DNA of 64,000 nt, from contig NZ_JAUSTQ010000013.1 of assembly GCF_030812915.1 (NCBI RefSeq), forward strand, positions 1 to 64,000, in the 5' to 3' direction. The DNA comes from Alkalibacillus salilacus (GTDB lineage: Bacteria > Bacillota > Bacilli > Bacillales > Alkalibacillaceae). How positions within the stretch are numbered: position 1 is the first letter of the stretch; each line of letters starts with the position of its first letter. Shown one piece after another: positions 51,716 through 61,007 of this stretch. The notes under the pieces are model-generated. The model ran no database searches. It had not been told where the DNA came from and worked only from the letters and a program-made list of their open reading frames with translations. The position numbers were made by a program, and so were the translations under genes.

Positions 51716-52402
51716 ATGGATAATATAAAAGTTGTAATATTTGATTTAGACGATACGCTTATATCTGAAAAGCAGTTTGTGAGAAGTGGGTTTAAACATG
51801 TTTCTAAAATAATAAGTAACGAATATAATTTGGATAACGAATATGTATATTCATACCTTTTAGAGTTATTTAATCATAATTCTAAGAATATTTTTAATAG
51901 GCTATTAGATAAAATAGGATTTTCATACTCTGATGAGCTCATTTCTTTTTTAGTATATGAATACAGAACACATAAACCTGATATCTATTTTTATGAAGAT
52001 GTGGTTCATAATATAAAAAAATTAAGAAACAATAATGTGAAAGTTGGAATGATTACAGACGGTTTTCACGAAACGCAAAGACAGAAAATTGAAGTAATCA
52101 ACGCTAAAACGTATTTCGATGAGATAATTGTTACAGATGAGTTGGGTGAAGGTTTCTGGAAGCCTCACCCAAAAGCCTTTGAAATAATGAAAGAATTATT
52201 TGAAGTTGATTTTGAAGAAATGTTATACGTCGGTGATAACCCTGACAAAGATTTCTTTATATCTAAAATTCACCCAATTACTACTATGCGAATTCTGAGA
52301 TCAGAGGGGGTTTATATGGATGATAATTATTTAAAAAATGTCAGGGAAGATGTCAGAATAAAAAACTTAAATGAGCTTACAAGCTGTATTATAAAAGAAT
52401 AA
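51716..52402 (+). CDS. HAD superfamily hydrolase
   Basis: The 228-residue phosphatase-like protein shows motif I IKVVIFDLDDTLIS (residues 4-17, nucleophile Asp), motif II GMITDG (about 112-117), the Lys of WKPHPKAFEIM (about 150-160) and motif IV YVGDNPDKDFF (about 172-182). A helical cap lies between motif I and II (subclass C1). ATG 51716 gives the normal family start; the longer frame from 51680 overlaps the previous stop. It lies in one operon with the ATP-grasp and pyruvyltransferase genes. The substrate, perhaps a phosphorylated sugar or amino compound, is unknown. Confidence 0.87.
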   Translation: MDNIKVVIFDLDDTLISEKQFVRSGFKHVSKIISNEYNLDNEYVYSYLLELFNHNSKNIFNRLLDKIGFSYSDELISFLVYEYRTHKPDIYFYEDVVHNIKKLRNNNVKVGMITDGFHETQRQKIEVINAKTYFDEIIVTDELGEGFWKPHPKAFEIMKELFEVDFEEMLYVGDNPDKDFFISKIHPITTMRILRSEGVYMDDNYLKNVREDVRIKNLNELTSCIIKE

Positions 52403-52415
52403 GGAGTATCTTTTT

Positions 52416-53651
52416 ATGGAAAAAAAAAGAGTTGCTATGACTGGTCCTTTTGCTGATGTAAATTTTGGTGACTATGCTATGCTCGTAAATAATCTATTTG
52501 ATCTATATGTTGAAGATGTATTGTTATTTACATATGATGATAAATTTCTTAACAAGATAAAAGAAGACTATTTAATGGATTTTAATTTAGAAATTAGAAG
52601 TGTTTTACTAGCCGAGGAGTTTAAAAATTATACTAATACAAATTATGCATTCACTCCAATTGAAATTATTTCAATGATTAATAATTACGATGAATTACTA
52701 AATGAGATGAGGAATGTAGATGTTTTAATAGTTAATGGCGGGGGCTATTTTAATAGTTTATGGAGTAAGCCGCATAGGTTGGAACGTTTAGTGAAGATTA
52801 TTGCACCAATACTAATTGCTAATCAATTAGGAAAAGAAATCGCCTTTACTGGTAATAGTTATGGGCCTTTTGAAGATGATGTTAATTTCTTTTCTTCCAT
52901 ATTAGGATCTTTGAATAACGTTACTTTCGGTTGTCGAGATGATTTATATTCTCCTATCTGGGCTCGTCAAGCAGGCATAGTGGATAAGAATATAAAAAAA
53001 ATACCTGATGATTTATTGTTTATAAATAATAACTTAAAAAAGTGGCCTAAGAATTATAACATTGAATGTGACAATTATATTGTTATGGAAACATATTTAC
53101 CTTTGGATTATCTTGAAGAAAATATTGAAAAGTTTAGAACCTTCACCACATTAATGTACAATAAATATGGTGTAAAAACCGTATTTTTGCCTCTTCATCT
53201 AGGAAATGGTGGATTGGAGCAAGCCGAATTTCTTAGTAAGCATCTTGATTACTTCGAATATGTAGATATTAGCGAAAAAGGATATCTCCCTATACAGGAT
53301 TCTATAGAAATAATACAAAACGCGACATTCTTAGTTTGTTCACGTTACCATTCCTTTGTTCTTGCTTTAGAAAATGAAACTCCAACAATGAGTGTCTTAA
53401 AAGAAGTGATGGGAGATAAGCGATACTATTATAATAAGAATGCAGGTGTATTAAATCTTGTTCTTAATAATACTGGGTTTGATGAAAGATATTATTTAGG
53501 AACCGACTTTATTAGAACGTTAAAATATATTGAGAAAGACTTTATTCAAATTGTTAACGAACAAAAATCCAAGTATAATTTACAATATCTTAATAATAAA
53601 AAAAACTTGTATAGCATAAGAGAAAATTATTTAAGTCAAATAGTAAATTGA
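52416..53651 (+). CDS. Polysaccharide pyruvyl transferase family protein
   Basis: The 411-residue protein has the family's two halves: VAMTGPFADVNFGDYAMLVNNL at the start, VDVLIVNGGGYFNSLWSKPH (about 98-117), GKEIAFTGNSYGPFED, and TFLVCSRYHSFVLALENETPTMSV (about 303-326, the conserved Arg/His region). Such enzymes (CsaB, WcaK, EpsO types) transfer pyruvate from phosphoenolpyruvate to a sugar as a ketal, adding a negative charge. RBS AAGGAG precedes ATG 52416. The next gene starts 14 bp after its stop. Confidence 0.87.
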   Translation: MEKKRVAMTGPFADVNFGDYAMLVNNLFDLYVEDVLLFTYDDKFLNKIKEDYLMDFNLEIRSVLLAEEFKNYTNTNYAFTPIEIISMINNYDELLNEMRNVDVLIVNGGGYFNSLWSKPHRLERLVKIIAPILIANQLGKEIAFTGNSYGPFEDDVNFFSSILGSLNNVTFGCRDDLYSPIWARQAGIVDKNIKKIPDDLLFINNNLKKWPKNYNIECDNYIVMETYLPLDYLEENIEKFRTFTTLMYNKYGVKTVFLPLHLGNGGLEQAEFLSKHLDYFEYVDISEKGYLPIQDSIEIIQNATFLVCSRYHSFVLALENETPTMSVLKEVMGDKRYYYNKNAGVLNLVLNNTGFDERYYLGTDFIRTLKYIEKDFIQIVNEQKSKYNLQYLNNKKNLYSIRENYLSQIVN

Positions 53652-53665
53652 TAGGTGAGTTAAAA

Positions 53666-54301
53666 ATGATTTATAGAAGGTATTTTAAGCGTTTAATAGA
53701 TATTGTTTGTAGTATGATAGCTTTAGTTCTTTTATCCCCACTTTTTCTAATTATTGGCCTAATAATAAAGATAGAATCTAAAGGAAAAACCTATTTTACT
53801 CAAACAAGAATCGGTATGAATAAAAAACCATTTAAAATTTATAAATTTCGAACTATGTTAAGGTTTGAAGATAGTTATTATTTAGATGGAAGACCAATTG
53901 AGAATTACGATCGGATAACTAAATTTGGTAACTTTTTAAGAAAAACTAGTTTAGATGAGTTACCACAAATTATTAATATATTTAAAGGTGATATGTCATT
54001 AGTTGGACCCAGACCCACATTGTTGTACCAGGTAGAGAAATATGATAAAACGCAAGAAAAGAGATTGAATGTAAAGCCTGGACTTACAGGATTAGCGCAA
54101 GTGAGTGGGCGAAACAGTCTATCCTGGGAAGAAAAGATAAAGTGTGATTTAGATTATGTTAACCGCTTAACTTTCTTTAGAGATATTGGTATTATTTTTA
54201 AAACATTTCTAGTGGTTTTAAAATCGGAAAAAGTAGAATTTACTAATCATGATGAAATAAGTAGTCATTCTAACGATGTAAGGAAAGACGTTGAAGGGTG
54301 A
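53666..54301 (+). CDS. Initiating phosphoglycosyl transferase (bacterial sugar transferase, PglC/WcaJ type)
   Basis: The 211-residue monotopic membrane enzyme has one hydrophobic N-terminal helix (about 8-32) and the catalytic core KPFKIYKFRTM (about 52-62), TSLDELPQIINIFKGDMSLVGPRP (about 92-115; the Asp-Glu pair) and RLNVKPGLTGLAQVSGRNSLSWEEK (about 132-156). It starts capsule repeat-unit synthesis by moving a sugar-1-phosphate to undecaprenyl phosphate; the linked capEFG and WbuB-like genes make an amino sugar such as FucNAc or a 6-deoxy precursor plausible first sugars. ATG 53666 has AGGTGAG 7 bp upstream. Confidence 0.93.
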   Translation: MIYRRYFKRLIDIVCSMIALVLLSPLFLIIGLIIKIESKGKTYFTQTRIGMNKKPFKIYKFRTMLRFEDSYYLDGRPIENYDRITKFGNFLRKTSLDELPQIINIFKGDMSLVGPRPTLLYQVEKYDKTQEKRLNVKPGLTGLAQVSGRNSLSWEEKIKCDLDYVNRLTFFRDIGIIFKTFLVVLKSEKVEFTNHDEISSHSNDVRKDVEG

Positions 54302-54380
54302 CTACATCTTTAATTTACAGATAATCGAACTTATTATTTCTATTAATTACTTTATAAAAATTATGATATGGGTGTCTATT

Positions 54381-55592
54381 ATGCAATATAATATACTTTT
54401 CTTAACTTTAGGAAACATTGATTTGAATGAAAGGAATCTTTATACAGAATTTATTAATGCTATTTCAAAAAATAACATTAATATTTTCATTGTTTCTCCT
54501 AATGAAAAACGCAAAGGTTTACCTGATGATTTGATAGAACATAAAAACATTAAAATTCTTAAGGTGAAAACAGGTAATATTACGAAATCCTCTAATATTA
54601 TTGAAAAAGGGATATCAACACTTAAGTTACAAAGACAATATATAAAAGCAATCAAAAAATATTTTAGTGATATTGATTTTGATATGGTTGTCTATTCGAC
54701 ACCCCCAATAACATTCGATAAAGTAATTAAGTACATGAAAAGAAAACATAATAGCTCTTCATATCTCATGCTAAAAGACATTTTTCCACAAAATGCTGTG
54801 GATTTAGGTATGTTTAGTAAGAAGTCTTTAGTCTATAAATATTTCCGTAAAAAAGAAAAAATACTCTATGAACACTCAGACTTTATAGGTTGTATGTCAC
54901 AAGGTAACATCAATTACTTACTTGAAAACAATAATATTAATCCTAATAAAGTGGAGTTATTTCCGAATGCTATTATTCCTAAAGACATCTGCAAAACTAG
55001 TGGTCGATCTTATCTATTAAAATATGGCGTCCCAGAAGGAAAAACGCTGTTTGTTTATGGTGGTAATATTGGAGTACCTCAGGGGATTGAATATATTAAA
55101 GAGGTTGTTTCTAAATTTAATCAAGTACATAGTTCATTCTTATTAATTGTTGGCTCAGGTGCGAAATTTAATGAACTTAAAGACACTATTGAAATGAACG
55201 ATATTAGAAATGTAAAGGTGTTAAACCGTCTTCCAAAGGATGAATATGATGAACTACTCAAAGTTGCAGATGTCGGCCTTGTTTTCCTTGATTACAGATT
55301 TACAATACCGAATATTCCATCAAGGCTTACTGCTTACATGGAGCACTCTTTACCTACATTAGCAGCAACTGATCCAAACACAGATTTAAAAGATATATTA
55401 TATGAATCTGGTAGTGGATATTGGACAGAAAGTAATAATGTTGAAAAGTTTATAACGCTAGCAAATACATTAGCTTCTGATAAACAAAAAAGAATAGAGA
55501 TGGGTAAGCTAGGTAGATCATATCTAGAGAAAAATTATGATGTTAGAAAAAATGTAAAAACTATACTAGCTCATCTTAAAAAGGACGATTAA
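54381..55592 (+). CDS. WbuB-like glycosyltransferase (family 4)
   Basis: The 403-residue GT-B enzyme begins MQYNILFLTLGNIDLNERNLYTEF and shows LMLKDIFPQNAVDLGMFSK (about 130-148), LFPNAIIPKD, FVYGGNIGVPQGIEYI (about 222-237) and VGLVFLDYRFTIPNIPSRLTAYMEHSLPTLAA (about 297-328). The KDIFPQNAV motif and the position directly before capEFG resemble WbuB, a proposed L-FucNAc transferase of E. coli O26 and related clusters. ATG 54381 has only a weak GGGTG upstream; the longer open frame to 54291 overlaps the previous gene and lacks homologous sequence. L-FucNAc specificity is inference. Confidence 0.85.
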   Translation: MQYNILFLTLGNIDLNERNLYTEFINAISKNNINIFIVSPNEKRKGLPDDLIEHKNIKILKVKTGNITKSSNIIEKGISTLKLQRQYIKAIKKYFSDIDFDMVVYSTPPITFDKVIKYMKRKHNSSSYLMLKDIFPQNAVDLGMFSKKSLVYKYFRKKEKILYEHSDFIGCMSQGNINYLLENNNINPNKVELFPNAIIPKDICKTSGRSYLLKYGVPEGKTLFVYGGNIGVPQGIEYIKEVVSKFNQVHSSFLLIVGSGAKFNELKDTIEMNDIRNVKVLNRLPKDEYDELLKVADVGLVFLDYRFTIPNIPSRLTAYMEHSLPTLAATDPNTDLKDILYESGSGYWTESNNVEKFITLANTLASDKQKRIEMGKLGRSYLEKNYDVRKNVKTILAHLKKDD

Positions 55593-55593
55593 T

Positions 55594-56613
55594 ATGTTTC
55601 ATAATAAAACAATCTTAATAACAGGTGGTACTGGTTCCTTTGGTAATGCCGTTATGCAACGCTTTTTAGATACGGACATTAAAGAAATTCGTATTTTATC
55701 ACGAGATGAAAAAAAACAAGATGATATGCGAAAGCAGTACCGCAATAACAAATTAAAATTTTACATAGGTGATGTGCGTGATAAGCAAAGTGTTAAAGAT
55801 GCTATGTATGGTGTTGATTACATTTTCCATGCTGCGGCTTTAAAGCAAGTCCCGTCATGTGAGTTTTTCCCGATGGAAGCTGTGAAAACAAACGTACAAG
55901 GTACAGAAAATGTGTTGCAGGCAGCAATTGAAACCGGCATTAAAAAAGTCGTTTGTTTATCTACGGATAAAGCCGCTTACCCAATTAATGCGATGGGCAT
56001 TTCGAAAGCAATGATGGAGAAAGTGTTCGTCGCAAAATCGAAAACCGTTGATCCCAATCAGACGTTAATCAGTGGTACACGATATGGTAATGTCATGGCT
56101 TCACGGGGTTCGGTAATTCCGCTGTTTATTGATCAAATAATGAATGGAAAACCGATAACTATAACTGACCCCAATATGACTAGATTCCTTATGACACTTG
56201 AGGAAGCTGTTGAACTTGTAGTTTTTGCCTATGAAAATGCTGAAGCCGGGGATATTATGGTTCAAAAAGCTCCTGCTTCAACGATTGGAGACTTAGCACA
56301 AGCATTAAAAGAACTCTTTAATGTCGATAACGAAATAAAAGTAATTGGGACAAGACATGGCGAGAAGTTATATGAAACACTTCTTACCAAGGAAGAGCAT
56401 GTTGTAGCAGATGATTTAGGTGGATTTTACCGTGTACCAGCAGACACGAGAGACCTCAATTATGATAAATACTTTGTCGAAGGTAACGAACAATTATCAA
56501 CAGAAGACGAGTATAATTCGCATAATACTGAGCGGTTAACGATCGAACAGGTTAAACAGAAATTATTGACTTTGGATGTGGTCCAAGAAGCACTGAAAGG
56601 TTGGCAATCATAA
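55594..56613 (+). CDS. capE: UDP-GlcNAc 4,6-dehydratase/5-epimerase CapE (FnlA)
   Basis: The 339-residue SDR enzyme catalyses the first step from UDP-GlcNAc to UDP-N-acetyl-L-fucosamine. Visible are the nucleotide fold ILITGGTGSFGNAVMQRFL (residues 7-25), YIFHAAALKQVPSCEFFPMEAVKTN (about 80-104), LSTDKAAYPINAMGISKAMMEK (MxxxK replacing YxxxK, about 122-143) and VPADTRDLNYDKYF at the C-terminus. Length and sequence match CapE/FnlA proteins. It is tightly linked to capF (1-bp overlap) and capG. Confidence 0.95.
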   Translation: MFHNKTILITGGTGSFGNAVMQRFLDTDIKEIRILSRDEKKQDDMRKQYRNNKLKFYIGDVRDKQSVKDAMYGVDYIFHAAALKQVPSCEFFPMEAVKTNVQGTENVLQAAIETGIKKVVCLSTDKAAYPINAMGISKAMMEKVFVAKSKTVDPNQTLISGTRYGNVMASRGSVIPLFIDQIMNGKPITITDPNMTRFLMTLEEAVELVVFAYENAEAGDIMVQKAPASTIGDLAQALKELFNVDNEIKVIGTRHGEKLYETLLTKEEHVVADDLGGFYRVPADTRDLNYDKYFVEGNEQLSTEDEYNSHNTERLTIEQVKQKLLTLDVVQEALKGWQS

Positions 56614-57722
56614 TGAAAATCTTGATAACAGGATCAAATGGTTTTATTGCCAAAAATTTAATAGCTGAATTACAAAGCCAAGGTTATGATGATTTATTAT
56701 TATTTAATCGTTGCAATACACTTAATGAACTAGATAACTATTGTAAAGATGCTGATTTTGTATTTCATTTAGCTGGTGTAAACAGGCCAAAGCGTGATGA
56801 AGAGTTCATGGAGGGTAACTACAACTTAACTAAAGAATTGCTTGATAGATTAGAGTTTTATAATAATCGAAGCCCAATATTAATTACATCATCTATACAA
56901 GCTGAACAAGATAATCCCTATGGTAAAAGTAAAAAAGCTGGGGAAGATATAGTATTTGATTATGGTGAAATAAATAATATCGAAACATACATTTATCGGC
57001 TACCTAATGTGTTCGGTAAATGGTGTAAACCTAATTACAATAGTGTTGTCGCTACATTTTGCTATAATATCGCCAATAATTTACCCATTCAAGTGAATGA
57101 TTCAACTGTTGAAATGGAACTTGTTTACATTGATGATGTGATAAGGGAATTTATACAAGCTTTAAAAGGTACCCCTAATGTAATCAATCAATTTTGCGAA
57201 GTGCCAACTGTTCATTACGTTACATTAGGTCATATCGTGGAATTAATTCAATCGTTTAAAGACGGTCGAGAGGATAAGAGGATTCCTGATATGTCTGATG
57301 AATTCACGAAGAAACTATATAGTACATATTTAAGCTATTTAGACAGAGATAACTTTAGCTATCCATTAAAAATGAATGTTGATCACCGTGGTTCATTCAC
57401 TGAAATTCTAAAAACACCTGACCGCGGGCAAGTATCTGTCAATGTTAGCAAACCAGGAATTACAAAAGGTAACCATTGGCATCATACAAAAAATGAAAAA
57501 TTCATAGTGGTTTCAGGTGAAGGTGTGATACGTTTCCGCCGTTATGGATGCGACGAAATAATAGAATACTACGTTTCTGGTGAAAAACTTGAAGTAATCG
57601 ATATTCCTGTGGGATATACACATAACATTGAAAACCTAGGTGATACGGATATGGTGACACTTATGTGGGCAAATGAATTGTTCGACCCTGACAACCCTGA
57701 CACGCACTATTTGGAGGTTTAA
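56613..57722 (+). CDS. capF: Bifunctional reductase/epimerase CapF (FnlB)
   Basis: The 369-residue protein equals S. aureus CapF in length. The N-terminal SDR half (about 1-250: MKILITGSNGFIAKNLIAEL, VFHLAGVNRPKRDEEF, YGKSKKAGED with YxxxK) is the NADPH-dependent reductase. The C-terminal cupin half (about 255-369: HRGSFTEILKT, GNHWHHTKNEKFIVVSGEG) has the metal-binding His residues for C3 epimerisation. It works between CapE and CapG towards UDP-L-FucNAc. ATG 56613 overlaps the capE stop (TAATG); the TTG at 56601 lies inside capE. Confidence 0.95.
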   Translation: MKILITGSNGFIAKNLIAELQSQGYDDLLLFNRCNTLNELDNYCKDADFVFHLAGVNRPKRDEEFMEGNYNLTKELLDRLEFYNNRSPILITSSIQAEQDNPYGKSKKAGEDIVFDYGEINNIETYIYRLPNVFGKWCKPNYNSVVATFCYNIANNLPIQVNDSTVEMELVYIDDVIREFIQALKGTPNVINQFCEVPTVHYVTLGHIVELIQSFKDGREDKRIPDMSDEFTKKLYSTYLSYLDRDNFSYPLKMNVDHRGSFTEILKTPDRGQVSVNVSKPGITKGNHWHHTKNEKFIVVSGEGVIRFRRYGCDEIIEYYVSGEKLEVIDIPVGYTHNIENLGDTDMVTLMWANELFDPDNPDTHYLEV

Positions 57723-57726
57723 TAGC

Positions 57727-58851
57727 ATGGAAAAGTTAAAAGTCATGACAGTAGTTGGAACACGGCCAGAAATTATACGCTTGTCGGCTGTTATTAATAA
57801 ATTAGAACAATCAGATGCCATTGAGCATACACTTGTTCACACAGGTCAAAACTATGATTATGAATTAAATGAAGTCTTTTTTAATGATTTTCATTTGAGA
57901 AAACCGGATTATTTCCTGGATGCTGCACAAGGTTCAGCAATAGAAACTATTGGTAATATCTTTATTGCCATTGACCCCATTTTAGATGAAGTAAAACCAG
58001 ATGCACTGCTGGTGTTAGGTGATACAAATAGTTGCTTAACTGCAATAGCAGCCAAACGCAAAAAGGTTCCTATTTTCCATATGGAAGCAGGAAACCGTTG
58101 TTTTGATCAACGAGTACCTGAAGAAACAAATCGGAAAATTGTAGATCACACCGCTGATATTAATCTCACTTATAGTAGTATTGCTAGGGAGTATTTAATT
58201 AATGAAGGATTATCAGCAGATCGAATTATTAAAACAGGTAGTCCAATGAATGAAGTATTAAATTCAAGAAAAGAAGATATAAAGAATTCTAATGTATTAA
58301 CGGATCTCAATCTTGAAAAGAATAACTATTTTCTTGTTTCAGCTCATAGAGAAGAAAATATTAATTCGGATAAAAATTTTAATGATTTAATGGAAAGTTT
58401 AAACTACATTGCCGAACGATTTAACTTACCAGTAATAATTAGCACTCACCCACGTACAAAGAATATGATTGAATCTAACAGTGTTGAATTACACCCATTA
58501 ATTCAAACTTTGAAGCCTTTAGGGTTTAACGATTATAACAAATTACAAATAAGTTCACGAGCGGTCTTAAGTGATAGTGGTACAATTAGTGAAGAATCTT
58601 CTATATTAGGGTTTAGGGCATTAAATATTAGAGAGGCTCATGAACGTCCGGAAGCAATGGAAGAAGCATCAGTAATGATGGTAGGCTTAAAAAAAGAGAG
58701 AATTCTACAAGGGCTAACAGTATTAGAAACTCAGGGTGAAGGTACTTTAAAGTTGGTAAATGATTATAGTATGCATAATGTTTCTGAAAAAATATTACGA
58801 ATTTTAATTTCTTATACTAACTATGTCAATAGTGCGGTGTGGAGGAAATAG
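57727..58851 (+). CDS. capG: UDP-N-acetyl-L-talosamine 2-epimerase CapG (FnlC)
   Basis: The 374-residue enzyme completes UDP-L-FucNAc synthesis. It belongs to the non-hydrolysing 2-epimerases: MTVVGTRPEIIRLSAVINKL (start), VHTGQNYDYELNEVFF, LGDTNSCLTAIAAKRKKVPIFHMEAGNR (about 97-124), SAHREENINSD and SDSGTISEESSILGFRAL. It differs clearly from MnaA at 14982 (FNDF-R-P-YFLDAA and HMEAGNRCFDQRVPEE are CapG-type). ATG 57727 has TGGAGG 7 bp upstream, 4 bp after capF; the frame open from 57673 lies inside capF. Confidence 0.95.
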   Translation: MEKLKVMTVVGTRPEIIRLSAVINKLEQSDAIEHTLVHTGQNYDYELNEVFFNDFHLRKPDYFLDAAQGSAIETIGNIFIAIDPILDEVKPDALLVLGDTNSCLTAIAAKRKKVPIFHMEAGNRCFDQRVPEETNRKIVDHTADINLTYSSIAREYLINEGLSADRIIKTGSPMNEVLNSRKEDIKNSNVLTDLNLEKNNYFLVSAHREENINSDKNFNDLMESLNYIAERFNLPVIISTHPRTKNMIESNSVELHPLIQTLKPLGFNDYNKLQISSRAVLSDSGTISEESSILGFRALNIREAHERPEAMEEASVMMVGLKKERILQGLTVLETQGEGTLKLVNDYSMHNVSEKILRILISYTNYVNSAVWRK

Positions 58852-58853
58852 TA

Positions 58854-59720
58854 ATGAAAAAACCATTAGTTAGTGTAGTAATCCCTTTTTATTCTGAATT
58901 AAATTGGCTTGATGAAGCATTACATAGTGTCAAAAATCAAACATACGATAATCTTGAGGTTCTTGTAGTCAATGATGGTTCTCCAGAAGATCCAACTTCA
59001 GTTATGGAAAAGTATAATAATTTTGCGTTTTTAATTAATAAGGAAAATGGCGGTCCATCCTCTGCCCGAAATCTAGGGATAGAAAAAAGTGCAGGAAAGT
59101 ATATAGCATTTTTAGATTCTGATGACATCTGGATGCCTAAAAAGGTAGAAATGCAAGTAAAACTAATGGAAGAAACAAAAAATGCTTGGAGTCAACATTC
59201 TTATGAATACTTCTGGGATCAAGAAAATAAAACAAAAGTTACTAATACAAGTATTTATCAAGGGGATGTATACGTTGATTGTTTTATCTCCTTAAAGATT
59301 CAAACTTCATGTGTAATGGTGAGAAAAGATGTTCTATTAAATGAAGATATTATTTTTCCATTAGATAAAAGATATGGACAAGATGGTGCATTCTATAAAC
59401 AGATTGCAAAAAACCATAATTTAGGTTATCTCGATGGAGTGTTTTCTAAGTTTAGAATAAGAGGATCTAATGCAGGTTTTCGTGCTGAAGTTCAATTGAA
59501 AAGTAGAGCAGATACTTGGAAAGAAATAAAAAAAGATAATGAGATATTAAAAAGGTTGCCATTTTTAGCTAAAGTGGCTTACAGAGTATCATATTTTAAT
59601 AATTTATTAGCAAGTAAAGTTACGGTAAACGCTAATCGTAGATATAAAGAAAGCATATACAAGATATTCTATTCAATTCCATATTTGTTATTTAAAACAA
59701 CATCAATAAGATATAAATGA
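58854..59720 (+). CDS. Glycosyltransferase family 2
   Basis: The 288-residue GT-A enzyme begins KPLVSVVIPFYSELNWLDEALHSVKNQ, with VLVVNDGSPED (about 36-46), NGGPSSARNLGIEKSAGKYIAFLDSDDIWMPKK (about 64-96; the DSDD metal site) and the C-terminal GQDGAFYKQIAKNH region. It adds one sugar to the capsule repeat unit; specificity is unknown. ATG 58854 has GGAGGAAA 8 bp upstream, overlapping the end of capG; the GTG at 58839 lies before this RBS. Confidence 0.9.
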   Translation: MKKPLVSVVIPFYSELNWLDEALHSVKNQTYDNLEVLVVNDGSPEDPTSVMEKYNNFAFLINKENGGPSSARNLGIEKSAGKYIAFLDSDDIWMPKKVEMQVKLMEETKNAWSQHSYEYFWDQENKTKVTNTSIYQGDVYVDCFISLKIQTSCVMVRKDVLLNEDIIFPLDKRYGQDGAFYKQIAKNHNLGYLDGVFSKFRIRGSNAGFRAEVQLKSRADTWKEIKKDNEILKRLPFLAKVAYRVSYFNNLLASKVTVNANRRYKESIYKIFYSIPYLLFKTTSIRYK

Positions 59721-59744
59721 TCTAAGTGTTAAAGGAAGTAAACA

Positions 59745-61007
59745 ATGTTAAAAAAGTTTAATAAAAATATAAATCAAATAGAATGGATTCTATATTTTGT
59801 AGTTTTGGTTTTATTGTTCCAAATCACTAGAAATATAAGCACTGTTGTTTATGTTGGAGTGTTATTTTCTCTATATATCTTGCTATATATAATTTATTTA
59901 TTAGTTGTTAGTAAAAATTACAAATATGAAATTTCAGCTAAACCAAGAAACTTAATCTTCTTATTCACTTTGTTATTTATACCAATTACTAGCATTGTAT
60001 ACTTAGACTTTAACGAGTGGATCTTAGCTTTTCCACGCTATCTGGTTACACTTCCATTTATAATCTTTTTGGTATTCTATAACGATTTTTCAAAAGATTT
60101 CATAAAATTATTCTTACAAACATTATGCATATATATGGCCATTGTTGCTGTGAGTGTTTTTTATCAGATTATTTTTGGTTCAATATCTTTTTTTGCTGAA
60201 CCATCTTATAGAGAAGGGCTCGTAAGATATGCATCTTTGGCGGGTAGCTTAACCGCCTTAGGAACCCTAGGAGCATTAGCTTTAGCTATACTATCATTAG
60301 ATAAAAATAAATCTTTATTTAATAATAAATTTAAAGTACTATTAATTTCCATTATTTCAATTGGAATGTTGGCTTCGCTCCAAAAAGCTGCAGTAGTAAA
60401 TATTATGATTGTCATTTCGCTTTATTTAATATTCAACTTAAATATCAAACGATTAATATTGAGCCTATCCTCACTTATGTTTTTAGGATTAACAGGATAT
60501 ATAATTTTTCTATTTAATAGTGAATCTCTGTTAGCTATCTATACAGAAACAATTATTAATTATACCCTAAACACTGGTGGTATTGAAAATACACAAGAAG
60601 ATCTACTTAATAGACTTGTTGGTATGCCACTAAAGGTTATAGAATTTCATGACATAAAATTACATGAATTAATATTGGGGATAGGGTTTGCTCCATTAGC
60701 TGGTGTGATGGGATTAAGCCATTATCCGATGCCTCATAATACGTATTTTGATTTGTTATTATCAGGTGGGATCATCCATTTAATATCTTATGTTTTCTTA
60801 TTAACTAGGATAACTTTTGTTACATTGAGGAAAAAATTAAGAAATAGGAAACTTAATATTATCGATAGATCTTTCACTGCTATATCAGTAATTTTATTGA
60901 TCAATATGGTTATTGGTGCTGGAACCTTTTATCAACCAATTCAGGCAGTTTTTGTGTTCTTGATTATTTTAAATTACGATAAAATAAGTGAATTATTTGC
61001 TACCTGA
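59745..61007 (+). CDS. Capsule polymerase (Wzy-like) membrane protein
   Basis: The 420-residue protein has about 11-12 TM helices. A conserved-type motif ILGIGFAPLAGVMGLSHYPMPHNTYFDLLLSGGIIHLISYV (about 307-347, with the His-Asn pair) is that of Wzy/O-antigen ligase-like proteins. It would polymerise repeat units at the outer face of the membrane. RBS AAAGGAAG precedes ATG 59745, 24 bp after the GT2 gene. It is the third Wzy-like protein of this window, and by position that of the capsule locus. Confidence 0.83.
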   Translation: MLKKFNKNINQIEWILYFVVLVLLFQITRNISTVVYVGVLFSLYILLYIIYLLVVSKNYKYEISAKPRNLIFLFTLLFIPITSIVYLDFNEWILAFPRYLVTLPFIIFLVFYNDFSKDFIKLFLQTLCIYMAIVAVSVFYQIIFGSISFFAEPSYREGLVRYASLAGSLTALGTLGALALAILSLDKNKSLFNNKFKVLLISIISIGMLASLQKAAVVNIMIVISLYLIFNLNIKRLILSLSSLMFLGLTGYIIFLFNSESLLAIYTETIINYTLNTGGIENTQEDLLNRLVGMPLKVIEFHDIKLHELILGIGFAPLAGVMGLSHYPMPHNTYFDLLLSGGIIHLISYVFLLTRITFVTLRKKLRNRKLNIIDRSFTAISVILLINMVIGAGTFYQPIQAVFVFLIILNYDKISELFAT

